Assembly: GCA_015491995.1 (NCBI GenBank)
Contig: WGFY01000074.1
Coordinates: 1-46,073, forward strand
DNA: 46,073 nt
Reading direction: 5' to 3'
Source of the DNA: Mesoaciditoga sp.
Lineage (GTDB): Bacteria; Thermotogota; Thermotogae; Mesoaciditogales; Mesoaciditogaceae
Shown here one piece after another: positions 17,993 through 27,084 of the stretch. The position numbers were made by a program, and so were the translations under genes. Under the pieces are notes generated by a model that was not told where the DNA came from, made no database searches, and saw only the letters and a program-made list of their open reading frames with translations. Every line of letters starts with the position of its first letter. Position 1 is the stretch's first letter.

Positions 17993-19831
17993 TTATTTTG
18001 AAAGCGAGTAGAAGTCTATCCCAGGTCTCATGGCGTTGTAGTACCAACCTTTGAGATCGTTGCGTTGTACATGATGTCCCAACGGCTGATCAGTCCATAT
18101 TCCATAAGCTATGTCGTATGCTTTCACATTGAGCTCTTTGTAAATGGCCGCACGTTTTTCAGGATCTGTTGTTTTCATGGATTCGTTGATCAAACCATCC
18201 ATGTTCTTCTTAGCCCAAGCAATGTAATTCTTTCCAAGCGTGCTCCCATAAGCTCCGTTTGAGCCATAGTATGGTTGAGCAAAGTCATATGGATCTGGAT
18301 AATCTGCCAACCAGCCAAGTGAGAACAATGGAAGTTTTCCTGCAAGATAGTCATCCAAGAAAGATGCCCACAATTCAGATGAGATATCCACTTTGAATTT
18401 CGGGTTGATTCTCCTCGCAAAAGCCTTTATCATTTCGCAAGAAGTCCTTCTTGCGACGTTGCCAGAGTTGTAAACGATGGTCATCTTGAAACCTTTGTTC
18501 CAAAGCTCACCGTTGTAGGCTTTTTTGAAATACTCAGTTGCTTTTGCAAGATCTTGATGGTATGTGGGTGGGACTTTTGAATCGTATCCAAGCATACCCT
18601 TCGGAATACAACCGTTTGGTGTTAAAGCTTGCCCGTTAAGGACCTGTTTTATATACGTTTTGTAGGGGAAGAGATACGCAAAAGCTTTCCTCACGTCTAT
18701 GTTGGAGAAGAAGTTAGATGGTATACCCTTTCCATCCAATTTTCCGCTTCCAATATACGGATTTCCCTTTGAATTGATATTCCAGTTGAAGAATATGTTG
18801 TCTATAACCAACTCAGGGAGATTTTTGATGACGGTTACACCTGATAAATTCTCAACTTGGCTCATGTACTGTTGCGGTACGTAAATCGTATCGGCGTTTC
18901 CACGCATGAGATCGAGCTTTCTTGTTGTGAATTCGGTGACCCTTCTTATGACACCGTACTCGATCTTCGCAGGACCGCCCCAATATTCGTCGAATCTTTT
19001 GAAGACTATCTCTCTTCCCTTTGTCCAACGGTCAAGAGTGAATGGACCTGAACCGTCTTCGATGGAATAAAGAGGATCTTTTTCACGCGTCGGGTTGTGA
19101 TAAATCCACCAGTCATTGGCTTTGCCATCCCATGCGCCATTTTCGATAGCCCATTTTCTGTCAATGATAGCGCTCCAATTTGCACCGTGTGCAAGTATGA
19201 AGAGAAATGGAGGATAAGCATGTGGGAGATGTATTATCAAATCATTACCCTTAATCTCGAATTCTTTATCAAGCATGTTGAACGCGTCTATAAGAGCTTT
19301 CCTGCTTTGAACGTTTTTAGGAGTTTTGGTCCCTTTCAAGAAAAGGTCTGAATAAGATTTCACGCCGGCGAGCTTTTTCGCCCATTGTGTTAAAGAATCA
19401 ACATAAGATCCGTTTATTTCTTCAAGAAGAGGCTCTGCAAGCATCCATGTCGGCCCGCCCGCACGATCGAATATAATTGTTCTTTCAAAGGAATACTTGA
19501 CATCTTCTGGGGTGAGGATGTCTCCATTGTGGAAATAAACGCCTTGGCGAATGTGGAAAATGTAAGTTTTACCGTTGTCAAGTATGGTTCCATCTTTGGC
19601 ATTTGGTATGTTTGTGGAAATCATTGGTAGGAATTCGGTTAAAGAAGAACCTTTGTACTGAATAAGGTTGTCATAGAGTTGCCATATCGCTTCACCAGAT
19701 GAGGTGTCGTAACCCCACGCCGGGTCAAGTGTCGCTATAGTCCCTATCGTTTCTTCAACTACAGTCGATGCCATTCCAACCATTGCACCGATAAGAAGAA
19801 ACGCCGCAAGAACTACCACTATCTTTTTCAT
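17993..19831 (-). CDS. family 5 peptide-binding protein (first copy)
   Basis: This 612-residue secreted substrate-binding protein is first in the ABC operon. It has a signal peptide (MKKIVVVLAAFLLIGAMVGMAS), mature start VVEETIGTIATLDPAWGYD, and the family 5 phrases NGKTYIFHIRQGVYFHNGD and GSGPFTLDRWTKGREIVFKRFDEYW. It ends GWYYNAMRPGIDFYSLSK, nearly the same as its downstream paralogue. The ATG at 19831 is behind GGGGG at about 11 nt, a long but workable spacing. A perfect consensus promoter lies about 110 nt upstream and a strong terminator follows, so it is expected to be the most abundant product of the operon. Confidence 0.95.
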   Translation of the reverse strand: MKKIVVVLAAFLLIGAMVGMASTVVEETIGTIATLDPAWGYDTSSGEAIWQLYDNLIQYKGSSLTEFLPMISTNIPNAKDGTILDNGKTYIFHIRQGVYFHNGDILTPEDVKYSFERTIIFDRAGGPTWMLAEPLLEEINGSYVDSLTQWAKKLAGVKSYSDLFLKGTKTPKNVQSRKALIDAFNMLDKEFEIKGNDLIIHLPHAYPPFLFILAHGANWSAIIDRKWAIENGAWDGKANDWWIYHNPTREKDPLYSIEDGSGPFTLDRWTKGREIVFKRFDEYWGGPAKIEYGVIRRVTEFTTRKLDLMRGNADTIYVPQQYMSQVENLSGVTVIKNLPELVIDNIFFNWNINSKGNPYIGSGKLDGKGIPSNFFSNIDVRKAFAYLFPYKTYIKQVLNGQALTPNGCIPKGMLGYDSKVPPTYHQDLAKATEYFKKAYNGELWNKGFKMTIVYNSGNVARRTSCEMIKAFARRINPKFKVDISSELWASFLDDYLAGKLPLFSLGWLADYPDPYDFAQPYYGSNGAYGSTLGKNYIAWAKKNMDGLINESMKTTDPEKRAAIYKELNVKAYDIAYGIWTDQPLGHHVQRNDLKGWYYNAMRPGIDFYSLSK

Positions 19832-19873
19832 TCAAGTATTACCCCCTTCTAAAAACTTTATTTTTTGAAAGCC

Positions 19874-19916
19874 CTTACGTGAAACGAAAAATATTTGAAC
19901 ACTTTAAACACGTAAG
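19874..19916 (-). promoter_or_regulatory. inverted repeat in the oligopeptide operon leader
   Basis: CTTACGTG (19874-19881) and CACGTAAG (19909-19916) are perfect 8-bp arms 27 nt apart in the 5' leader, between the promoter and the first binding-protein gene. They could form a leader hairpin or be two half-sites of a regulator. Confidence 0.4.
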
Positions 19917-19938
19917 AGATTTCGTTGATGCAACCGTA

Positions 19939-19967
19939 ATTATATCCCAAAAAAATGTACATGTCAA
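19939..19967 (-). promoter_or_regulatory. consensus promoter of the oligopeptide ABC operon
   Basis: TTGACA (19967-19962), a 17-nt spacer and TATAAT (19944-19939) on the minus strand match the housekeeping consensus exactly. The predicted start is near 19932, giving a leader of about 100 nt. Confidence 0.88.
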
Positions 19968-20023
19968 GAAAAATTTAACATTCGCTTCCCTACATATTAA
20001 TGTATAAAAAAAATCGAAATGCG

Positions 20024-20032
20024 TGGTAAAAT
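20024..20032 (+). promoter_or_regulatory. possible extended -10 promoter of the plus-strand cluster
   Basis: TGG-TAAAAT (20024-20032) fits an extended -10 element about 55 nt before the aminotransferase start. No clear -35 is seen. It is the best candidate for the first promoter of the long plus-strand run. Confidence 0.35.
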
Positions 20033-20088
20033 ATCTTGAAGCGTGAATTTTTAACACATGTTTTCATCTTCGAGAGGAGGAATTCGTA

Positions 20089-21231
20089 ATGTTAAAGAAA
20101 ACAAGGATCATGACGCCTGGACCCACCCCCGTACCGGTCGATGTGCTTTTAGAAGGTGCAAAAGAAACCATGGCGCACCGAACACCGGAATTCAAGAAGA
20201 TGCTTGCAAATGCTTCTGAAGGGTTGAAAAAAGTATTCAGAACTGGCGATCATGTTTTCATCCTTTCTTCATCTGGAACCGGCGCTCTTGAAGCCTCAGT
20301 GGCCAACACGGTGAGCCCAAATGACAAAGTTATAACAGTTGTGGGAGGAAAGTTTGGAGAAAGATGGGCTGAGTTGTGCAAAGCTTATGGAGCGAATATG
20401 GTTAAGATCGATGTTGAATGGGGTGATTGCGTTAAAACTGAACAAATAGAAAAAGCTTTGAAAGAAAACCCTGATGTGAAAGTGGTGTTCACGACTCTAA
20501 GTGAAACTTCCACCGGTGTCGTGAACGATATAAAGCCAATTGCGAAAGTTGTTGGCAAAACCGATGCCATCCTTGTGGTTGACGCCGTAAGTGGTCTTAT
20601 CGCAGAACCGCTGGAAATGGAAAAATGGGGCATTGACATCGCAGTTGCAGGCTCTCAGAAAGCTTTCATGATGCCTCCAGGGTTGGCCTTTGTTGCCGTA
20701 AACGGTGAAAAAGCATGGAATAGAATAGAAAAAACACGTTCACCAAGGTATTACTTCGATCTCAGAGCTTACAAAAAGAAATACACCGATACTCCTTACA
20801 CAGGTGCAGTCAACCTTGTTTATCAGTTGAACAAAGCCCTTGAGATGATCGAAGACGAAACGCTTGAAAAGATTTGGAATAGGCACGCGATATTTGCAAA
20901 TGCGATGAGAAAAGGGATACAAGCGATTGGGCTCAAAGTGTTCTCGAAAAAGCCAGGAAATGTTTTGACCGCTGTTACGGTTCCTGAAGATGTGGACGGA
21001 ATTGAATTTTTGAGAGTAACCAGCAAAGAGTATGGAATGTATTTTTCTGGGGGTCAAGGAAAGCTTGCTGGAAAGATCTTCAGAGTTTCTAACCTCGGCT
21101 ATGTCGATAGACTTGACATGATATCCGCAATGGCCACCATAGAGATGGCCATGTACAAAATGGGAAAGCATGTCCCAATTGGTTCAGGTGTTAAGGCCGT
21201 TGAAGAGATGCTCATGGAGGGTGATGAATGA
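20089..21231 (+). CDS. class V aminotransferase (serine-pyruvate/alanine-glyoxylate type)
   Basis: This PLP enzyme of fold type I has MTPGPTPVP at the N-terminus, SSSGTGALEASVANTVSP for cofactor binding, VVDAVSGLIAEPLEM and the Schiff-base lysine in GSQKAFMMPPGLAF. All are typical of the AGXT/serine-pyruvate family (380 residues, normal). Paired with SerA in a 4-nt overlap, it most simply serves serine synthesis, as the equivalent pair TM1400/TM1401 is annotated in Thermotoga maritima. An alanine-glyoxylate role that consumes glyoxylate from purine breakdown is an alternative raised by the downstream genes. The ATG at 20089 has an AGAGGAGG site. Confidence 0.9.
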   Translation: MLKKTRIMTPGPTPVPVDVLLEGAKETMAHRTPEFKKMLANASEGLKKVFRTGDHVFILSSSGTGALEASVANTVSPNDKVITVVGGKFGERWAELCKAYGANMVKIDVEWGDCVKTEQIEKALKENPDVKVVFTTLSETSTGVVNDIKPIAKVVGKTDAILVVDAVSGLIAEPLEMEKWGIDIAVAGSQKAFMMPPGLAFVAVNGEKAWNRIEKTRSPRYYFDLRAYKKKYTDTPYTGAVNLVYQLNKALEMIEDETLEKIWNRHAIFANAMRKGIQAIGLKVFSKKPGNVLTAVTVPEDVDGIEFLRVTSKEYGMYFSGGQGKLAGKIFRVSNLGYVDRLDMISAMATIEMAMYKMGKHVPIGSGVKAVEEMLMEGDE

Positions 21232-22139
21232 TGATAAGAGTGTTGATAAACGATCCGCTGGATCTTGAAGCGGTAAACGTGTTGAAGAAAGCCGATTTTA
21301 ATGTTGATGAAAACAAAGTGTCTCCAGAAGATCTTCCCAAACGTATCGGTGAGTACGACGCTATAATAGTGAGGAGTGCGACAAAGGTGACTGGAGATGT
21401 GATAGAGTCCGGAAAAAATCTTAAAGTTATCGGGAGAGCTGGGGTCGGTCTCGACAACATAGATCTCAAAAGTGCAAAAAAACATGGTGTAGCGGTTTTA
21501 AACACTCCCATGGCAAACTCAATAAGCGTTGCCGAGCTCGTATTTGGATTTATGATCTCGTTAAGCAGGCATATGGTAAGGGGCGCGATAGGTTTAAAAG
21601 AAGGAAAATGGGAAAAGAAATTGCTGAAGGGTGTTGAACTGTACGGAAAAACTCTTGGAATAATTGGGTTTGGCCATATAGGCAGGGAAATTGCAAAACG
21701 TGCACTCGCATTTGGAATGAAAATTGTCGTCTACGATGTCATAAAGAACGACGGAGGATTGGACGTGGAGTTTGTTGAAATGGGCGATCTTTTGAGAAGT
21801 TCAGATTACGTCACGGTTCATCTTCCACTGCTTCCTGCAACTAAGCATATAATTTCAAGAGATCAATTTTCTTTGATGAAATCCACAAGCTTCTTCATTC
21901 ACGCAGCACGTGGAGGAATAGTGGATGATGAGGCGCTCTACGATGCTTTGAAAGACGGTGAAATAGCCGGCGCTGCTTTGGATGTGCTTGAAACAGAGCC
22001 ACCGAATGATATGGAGATGAAATTGTTGTCCTTATCAAATGTGATCGCAACACCACATCTTGGCGCTTCCACGGTCGAGGCACAAAAACGAGTTGGCCTT
22101 GAAATGGCAGAAAAAATCGTCGATTTTTTCAAAAAATGA
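21228..22139 (+). CDS. serA: D-3-phosphoglycerate dehydrogenase (short SerA) or related 2-hydroxyacid dehydrogenase
   Basis: This oxidoreductase oxidises 3-phosphoglycerate with NAD in the first step of serine synthesis. The 303 residues have KVIGRAGVGLDNIDL, the Rossmann motif GIIGFGHIGREIA, catalytic Arg in HAARGGIVDDEAL, and Glu and His in ALDVLETEPP and ATPHLGAST. There is no C-terminal ACT domain, so it should escape feedback by serine through that domain. It overlaps the aminotransferase by ATGA. A second ATG three bases later also fits the GGAGGGTGATGA site. It could act as a glyoxylate reductase; context favours serine. Confidence 0.9.
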   Translation: MMIRVLINDPLDLEAVNVLKKADFNVDENKVSPEDLPKRIGEYDAIIVRSATKVTGDVIESGKNLKVIGRAGVGLDNIDLKSAKKHGVAVLNTPMANSISVAELVFGFMISLSRHMVRGAIGLKEGKWEKKLLKGVELYGKTLGIIGFGHIGREIAKRALAFGMKIVVYDVIKNDGGLDVEFVEMGDLLRSSDYVTVHLPLLPATKHIISRDQFSLMKSTSFFIHAARGGIVDDEALYDALKDGEIAGAALDVLETEPPNDMEMKLLSLSNVIATPHLGASTVEAQKRVGLEMAEKIVDFFKK

Positions 22140-22207
22140 TTTAAGCAAACTAATTAGAGAGCAGACTTTAGGCCTGTCCTTATAAAAATTCAGAAAGGGA
22201 TGGTACT

Positions 22208-23410
22208 GTGAGCATTGCTGATGAAATAATGAAGAGAGCAGAGGAATATCGAAATGATGTAACGCGATTTTTGAGAGACATCGTTGCCATACCCAGCTAT
22301 TCCGGGCAAGAAAAAGAAGTGGTTGATAGAATATCCGAAGAGATGCGCAAAGTTGGATTCGATGAAGTAAAAACGGATGGAATCGGAAATGTATTCGGAA
22401 GAATAGGAAGTGGAAAAACCGTCGTAGCCATGGATGCCCACATCGATGTGGTCGGTGTTGGAGATGAGTCCCAGTGGAAACACGATCCCTTTAAGGGAAA
22501 GGTTGAAAATGGGATCGTATACGGTCGTGGCTCTGGAGATCAAAAAGCCGGAATGGCTTCAATGGTGTATGCCGGGAAGATCATAAAAGATTTGCACCTT
22601 GAGGGGGATTACACTTTCTACGTTGTTGGCTCTGTCATGGAGGAAGCTTGCGATGGAATGTGTTGGCAATACATAGTCAAGGAGGATGAATTCAAACCGG
22701 ATTACGTGGTGATCACCGAACCTACCAACTTGAACATCTATCGAGGACATAGAGGAAGAATAGAGGTTAAGATTCAAACGAAAGGAAGATCGGCGCACGC
22801 CGCCATGCCAGAAATGGGAGACAATGCGATTTATAAAATGGCAAGAATCGTGCTTGGAATTGAAAAGCTTAACGATGAACTGAAACCAGATCCATTCTTA
22901 GGAAAAGGCACGGCTGTCGTTTCGCAAATATTCTTCAAATCCCCATCCGAAAACGCTGTGGCCGACGAATGTACGATCCACATAGATAGAAGGTTAACAA
23001 AAGGAGAGACCAAAGAAACGGCCATAGAGGAGTTCAAAAAAGTCATAAGAGATGCGGGTGTAGAAGCAGAAATTTTGGAGCAAGTTTATGACGGAGTTGC
23101 GTACACGGGTAAAAAGTATTCATCGGAAAAATACTTTAGAACATGGGTTATGGATGAAGATTCAGATGTGGTTCAATCTGCCGTTGAAACTTACAAAACG
23201 TTGTTCAAATCGGATCCGAAGGTCGATAAGTGGAATTTCTCTACAAATGGCGTTGCCACTGCTGGACTTTTCAACATTCCAACGATAGGCTTTGGACCGG
23301 CTAACGAAATATACGCCCATGGACCTGATGATCAAGCCCCGGTGGATCATCTTGTTAAAGCAGCGGCATTTTATGCTTATTTTTTACAGACAATAACCAA
23401 AAGGGGGTAA
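22208..23410 (+). CDS. ygeY: YgeY-family selenium-linked M20 metallohydrolase
   Basis: This is an M20 amidohydrolase of about 400 residues, the usual length. Metal-binding text includes DAHIDVVGVGD, GRGSGDQKAGMASM and VMEEACDGMCW, and the dimerisation domain has RGHRGRIEVKIQTKGRSAHAAMPEMGDNA. The family name comes from co-occurrence with selenium-dependent molybdenum hydroxylases; it is a core gene in anaerobic urate clusters. Its substrate is thought to be a carbamoylated or ureido amino acid, not proven. It starts at GTG 22208 behind AAAGGGATGG. A 68-nt gap from serA is the largest in this part of the run, so a separate promoter is possible, although none is clear. Confidence 0.92.
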   Translation: MSIADEIMKRAEEYRNDVTRFLRDIVAIPSYSGQEKEVVDRISEEMRKVGFDEVKTDGIGNVFGRIGSGKTVVAMDAHIDVVGVGDESQWKHDPFKGKVENGIVYGRGSGDQKAGMASMVYAGKIIKDLHLEGDYTFYVVGSVMEEACDGMCWQYIVKEDEFKPDYVVITEPTNLNIYRGHRGRIEVKIQTKGRSAHAAMPEMGDNAIYKMARIVLGIEKLNDELKPDPFLGKGTAVVSQIFFKSPSENAVADECTIHIDRRLTKGETKETAIEEFKKVIRDAGVEAEILEQVYDGVAYTGKKYSSEKYFRTWVMDEDSDVVQSAVETYKTLFKSDPKVDKWNFSTNGVATAGLFNIPTIGFGPANEIYAHGPDDQAPVDHLVKAAAFYAYFLQTITKRG

Positions 23411-23414
23411 GACA

Positions 23415-24425
23415 ATGGGCTCTATGCTAAGAGGAAAACATTTCATAACAACTCAAGAATTCACCAAAGAAGAGGTGGATTTGATGTTGGATACTTCTTT
23501 TGATCTCAAAAGAAAATTCGCCACTGGTGAGCCTCATCCACTTCTTCAGTACAAAACGGTATTCATGATCTTTTACGAGGAATCGACGAGAACTCGAAAT
23601 TCGATCGAAACGGGAATAACACAGCTTGGTGGACACGGAAATTTCCTCTCTCCGGATAAAATGCAAGCCCATCATGGGGAAACGGTTGCCGATACCGCAA
23701 AAGTTTTGAGTAGATTTGGTCATGCCATAGCCATTAGACATTGTCAGTTCGGAGTTGGAAACAAATACCTACGCGGACTCACGAAAAACTCCAATATCCC
23801 CGTTTTGAATTTGCAAGATGACATCTATCATCCAATGCAAGTTTTAGCCGATTTGATGACGATTCAAGAGCGGTTCGGAAAAGATCTTAGACATTTAAAA
23901 GTGGGTATCAGTTGGGCTTACGCCGAAAGTCATTTAAAACCGCTGTCCGTTCCTCAATCTCAGATATTGCTTTTCACTCGTTATGGGATCGACGTAACGC
24001 TTGCCTATCCCAAGGGATTCGATCTTATGCCCGATGTGCTGAAGCAAGCTAAAGAAAATGCTGAGATGGCTGGAGGAAGTTTGAACATCACGCATGATAT
24101 GGATGATGCTTTCGTTGATGCGGATGTTGTCATTCCAAAATCTTGGGGTGGCTTCTTCGCGATCGACAACCCGATGGAAGCGGAATCCCGCAAAGATGAG
24201 ATAATGGAAAAGGTGAGACAGCATAAAGACTGGATTTGTGACGAGAGAAGAATAGGATTGACTAAAAAGCATTCAGTTTACATGCACGCTTTGCCTGCCG
24301 ATAGGGGAAGAGAAGTTGTGGATTCCGTCATAGACGGTCCTCACTCAATAGTTTTTGATGAAGCAGAAAACAGACTTCACACGGCGAAAGCTGTGATGGC
24401 ATTGACGATGGGAGGTAGGCCTTGA
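23415..24425 (+). CDS. ygeW: YgeW-family knotted carbamoyltransferase
   Basis: The 336-residue enzyme belongs to the aspartate/ornithine carbamoyltransferase superfamily. The carbamoyl phosphate site is visible as YEESTRTRNSIE. QDDIYHPMQVLADLMT corresponds to the HPxQ motif and MHALPADRG to the second-substrate loop. YgeW crystal structures show a trefoil knot and the natural substrate is unsettled; in urate-type clusters it is proposed to split a ureido intermediate to carbamoyl phosphate. No carbamate kinase (YqeA) is present in the window to make ATP from that product. The ATG at 23415 is 4 nt after the ygeY stop region, behind AAGGGGGT. Confidence 0.93.
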   Translation: MGSMLRGKHFITTQEFTKEEVDLMLDTSFDLKRKFATGEPHPLLQYKTVFMIFYEESTRTRNSIETGITQLGGHGNFLSPDKMQAHHGETVADTAKVLSRFGHAIAIRHCQFGVGNKYLRGLTKNSNIPVLNLQDDIYHPMQVLADLMTIQERFGKDLRHLKVGISWAYAESHLKPLSVPQSQILLFTRYGIDVTLAYPKGFDLMPDVLKQAKENAEMAGGSLNITHDMDDAFVDADVVIPKSWGGFFAIDNPMEAESRKDEIMEKVRQHKDWICDERRIGLTKKHSVYMHALPADRGREVVDSVIDGPHSIVFDEAENRLHTAKAVMALTMGGRP

Positions 24426-25792
24426 ACGATTTGGCAATCGTTGGAGGAAGGATTTTTGATGGTTTTAATTCTTACGATGCGAATATTTACATAAAAAGTG
24501 GCAAGATCTCTGCTGTATCAAGCGAAAAGCTTGATGCGGTGGAGGTTTATAACGCTAATGGAATGTACCTATTGCCTGGATTGATCGATCCACACGTGCA
24601 CTTCGCTCTGAACTTAGGTAAGTACACGTCTGCTGATGATTTTGAATCCGGTTCCATAGGAGCCGCGTATGGAGGTATCACGACTTTCATAGATTTTTTG
24701 GATCCGGTCACGAAACGTCGCGAAGTAGAAGAAAACTTTTCAAAACGTATGAAAGTTGCAAGTCGCTCCCATGTTGACTACTCTTTTCATATGACCATCG
24801 CCCATCCTGACTTTTCGCCAAGAGAGCTAATTGGAAGTACGCTTGCTCTTGGCATTAACAGCGTTAAATCTTTCACCACATATAGCGTTTCGAATAGGAT
24901 GACGGAAGATGGATACATATTCGAATTGCTAAGAGAATCAAAAAAGGCTGGCGTAGTTGCCACTTTCCATGCAGAAGATGATCCGATGATACTCTACAAC
25001 ATGTCAAAAGTTGACAAGCACTTACCAAGGGATCTTCCACTATTTCACTCTTATGAAGTGGAAGCAGAAGCGGCTTCGAGAATATCTACACTTGCAAAAC
25101 TCACCAATGGTCAGGCTTACATAGTCCATGATTCAAGTGGGCGATCCGTTGACCTACTTTTCAAAAACGGGATTCCACATAATTTGCGTCTTGAAACCTG
25201 TCCACAGTACGTTAGTTTAGATGATTCTATCTACAATGAGGGCCCTGAAGAGGCGGCACTTCACAGCCTAGTTCCTCCGCTTAGAAGTAAAGAAGATGTA
25301 GAATTGATGAGATGTCACTTGGAAAAAGGGACTTTTCATACGATAGGCACAGATCATTGTCCTTTTAAAAGAGAAGAAAAACTGAAAAATATGAACGATT
25401 ACGACGGAATGCCAAATGGAATAGGCGGTGTGGAAACATCTTTTTCGATACTCTACACACTGTTTGTATCTACCGGTAAGATCAAAATGAACGATCTTGT
25501 CAAAATGCAGAGTGTTAACGTTTCCAAAACGTTTGGATTAGTTGGGAAAGGACAAATTGTAATCGGAACCGATGCGGACATCGCGATCTTCGATCCTCAT
25601 AAAAAATGGCATGTGACGTCAACTGCTTTACATACAAATTCGGATTACACACCTTACGAAGGAATGAAATTAAAAGGGAAATTCGTATCTACAATTGTAA
25701 GGGGGAATTTCGTCGTTAAAGACGGAAATTTCTTAGACGATAGCAAAGGAGAATTCGTGAAAAGGGGGCCTGTGTTTTGGCATACACTTTAG
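24422..25792 (+). CDS. hyuA: dihydropyrimidinase/hydantoinase-like amidohydrolase
   Basis: This is a cyclic amidohydrolase that opens hydantoin or dihydropyrimidine rings. The metal site has PGLIDPHVHF, the likely carboxylated lysine in INSVKSFTTYS, FHAEDD, and the metal-binding Asp in TIGTDHCPF. The 456 residues are normal. The region YIVHDSSGRSVD differs slightly from the usual YIVHVSS, with Asp for Val. It overlaps ygeW by ATGA. In E. coli the equivalent gene hyuA lies in the same gene set, where a hydantoin-type ring opening step in purine breakdown is suspected. The true ring substrate is not shown by sequence. Confidence 0.92.
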   Translation: MNDLAIVGGRIFDGFNSYDANIYIKSGKISAVSSEKLDAVEVYNANGMYLLPGLIDPHVHFALNLGKYTSADDFESGSIGAAYGGITTFIDFLDPVTKRREVEENFSKRMKVASRSHVDYSFHMTIAHPDFSPRELIGSTLALGINSVKSFTTYSVSNRMTEDGYIFELLRESKKAGVVATFHAEDDPMILYNMSKVDKHLPRDLPLFHSYEVEAEAASRISTLAKLTNGQAYIVHDSSGRSVDLLFKNGIPHNLRLETCPQYVSLDDSIYNEGPEEAALHSLVPPLRSKEDVELMRCHLEKGTFHTIGTDHCPFKREEKLKNMNDYDGMPNGIGGVETSFSILYTLFVSTGKIKMNDLVKMQSVNVSKTFGLVGKGQIVIGTDADIAIFDPHKKWHVTSTALHTNSDYTPYEGMKLKGKFVSTIVRGNFVVKDGNFLDDSKGEFVKRGPVFWHTL

Positions 25793-27072
25793 GCAACGCG
25801 CTAATTTACACCGGTAACTCTTTAATAAATAATGGATATGTGACGGTGGATAACGGAAAGATCGCCAAAGTTGGATACATGGACGATTTCAACGGAAGTT
25901 TAAACAAAGATCTTAAAGGTATGCTACTCATGCCAGCATGGATCAACGCTCACACGCATATATATTCAACCTTGGCCAGAGGTATGAAGGTTGATTTTCA
26001 TCCTCTCACTTTCACGCAGATACTTGAGCAACTTTGGTGGAAATTGGACAAGGCTCTTGGTCCAGAAGAAATCCAGATAAGCGCCATGGCCGCCGCCGCA
26101 GAATTCATCCATAACGGTGTTGCAACGATCTTCGATCACCATTCAAGTCCGCTTTATGTAATGGGCTCACTTGAAGTCATCAAAAGGGCGGTGGTAGACA
26201 CGGCAGGCATGCGAGGTGTTTTTTGTTTTGAAACGAGTGATAGAGATGGGATCCAATTGAAAGCGATAAACGAAAATCATGATTTTTACAGCAAATACAA
26301 GGGAAATCATCTTGCATCTGGCATGATGGGGCTTCATGCTTCCTTTACTTTGAGTGATGAAACGCTTGAGGCTACATCTAAGGCATGCGAAGGTCAAATT
26401 CCCATACACGTACATGTTGCGGAAGGCCTTGAAGATGAGATGGACTCGATAAACAGCCATGGATTGAAAATAATAGAAAGATTTGATAGATACGAATTGC
26501 TCAACAGGAATTCGATATACGCTCACTGCATTCACACAAGCGATGATGAAGTGAAAAAAATATCAGGGAGTAATGGGTTCATAGTGATGAACGTTCAATC
26601 CAACATGAACAACTCGGTTGGGATTCCAAAACTTTCAACATTTGTTAAGAATAGGGCGAAAGTTGCCTTTGGAAATGATGGTTTTGGGTTTTCACCCGCC
26701 TTTGACATAAGACTTTTAAGTCTAAGCCAAAAGTACTTAAATGGTACCCCTCTTGCATTTTCAAATTCGGATTTAAAGGGAGTTGTAGATGGTACTTACG
26801 AGTTGGCTTCAAAACATTTGAAAGAGAAATTCGGTAGAATAGAAGAGAGTTATTCCGCGGATATGATGGTTATCGATTACTTTCCACCAACTCCCATAAC
26901 TTTTGATAATTTTTACGATCACCTCTTTTTTGGGATCACAGAATCAAAAGTGAATTCGCTTTATGTTAACGGCAAGGGCGTGATGGTAGACGGTAGAATA
27001 GAAACGTTTGACGAGAGTGAGGTCAAGATGGAATCGAAGAAAGTCGCTCAAAAATTATGGGAAAAGCTTTAA
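25777..27072 (+). CDS. ssnA: SsnA-family aminohydrolase
   Basis: This TIM-barrel aminohydrolase of the cytosine deaminase/chlorohydrolase group has NAHTHIYST, HVHVAEG, YAHCIH and FGNDGFGF, giving the His and Asp metal ligands in order. The N-terminus LGNALIYTGNSLINNGYVTV and the length of 431 fit SsnA. It starts at a TTG (25777) behind AAGGGGGCC and overlaps hyuA by 16 nt. SsnA is a core member of anaerobic urate clusters and is thought to deaminate or hydrolyse a purine-derived intermediate. Confidence 0.92.
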   Translation: MAYTLGNALIYTGNSLINNGYVTVDNGKIAKVGYMDDFNGSLNKDLKGMLLMPAWINAHTHIYSTLARGMKVDFHPLTFTQILEQLWWKLDKALGPEEIQISAMAAAAEFIHNGVATIFDHHSSPLYVMGSLEVIKRAVVDTAGMRGVFCFETSDRDGIQLKAINENHDFYSKYKGNHLASGMMGLHASFTLSDETLEATSKACEGQIPIHVHVAEGLEDEMDSINSHGLKIIERFDRYELLNRNSIYAHCIHTSDDEVKKISGSNGFIVMNVQSNMNNSVGIPKLSTFVKNRAKVAFGNDGFGFSPAFDIRLLSLSQKYLNGTPLAFSNSDLKGVVDGTYELASKHLKEKFGRIEESYSADMMVIDYFPPTPITFDNFYDHLFFGITESKVNSLYVNGKGVMVDGRIETFDESEVKMESKKVAQKLWEKL

Positions 27073-27084
27073 CGGAGGTGGAAA

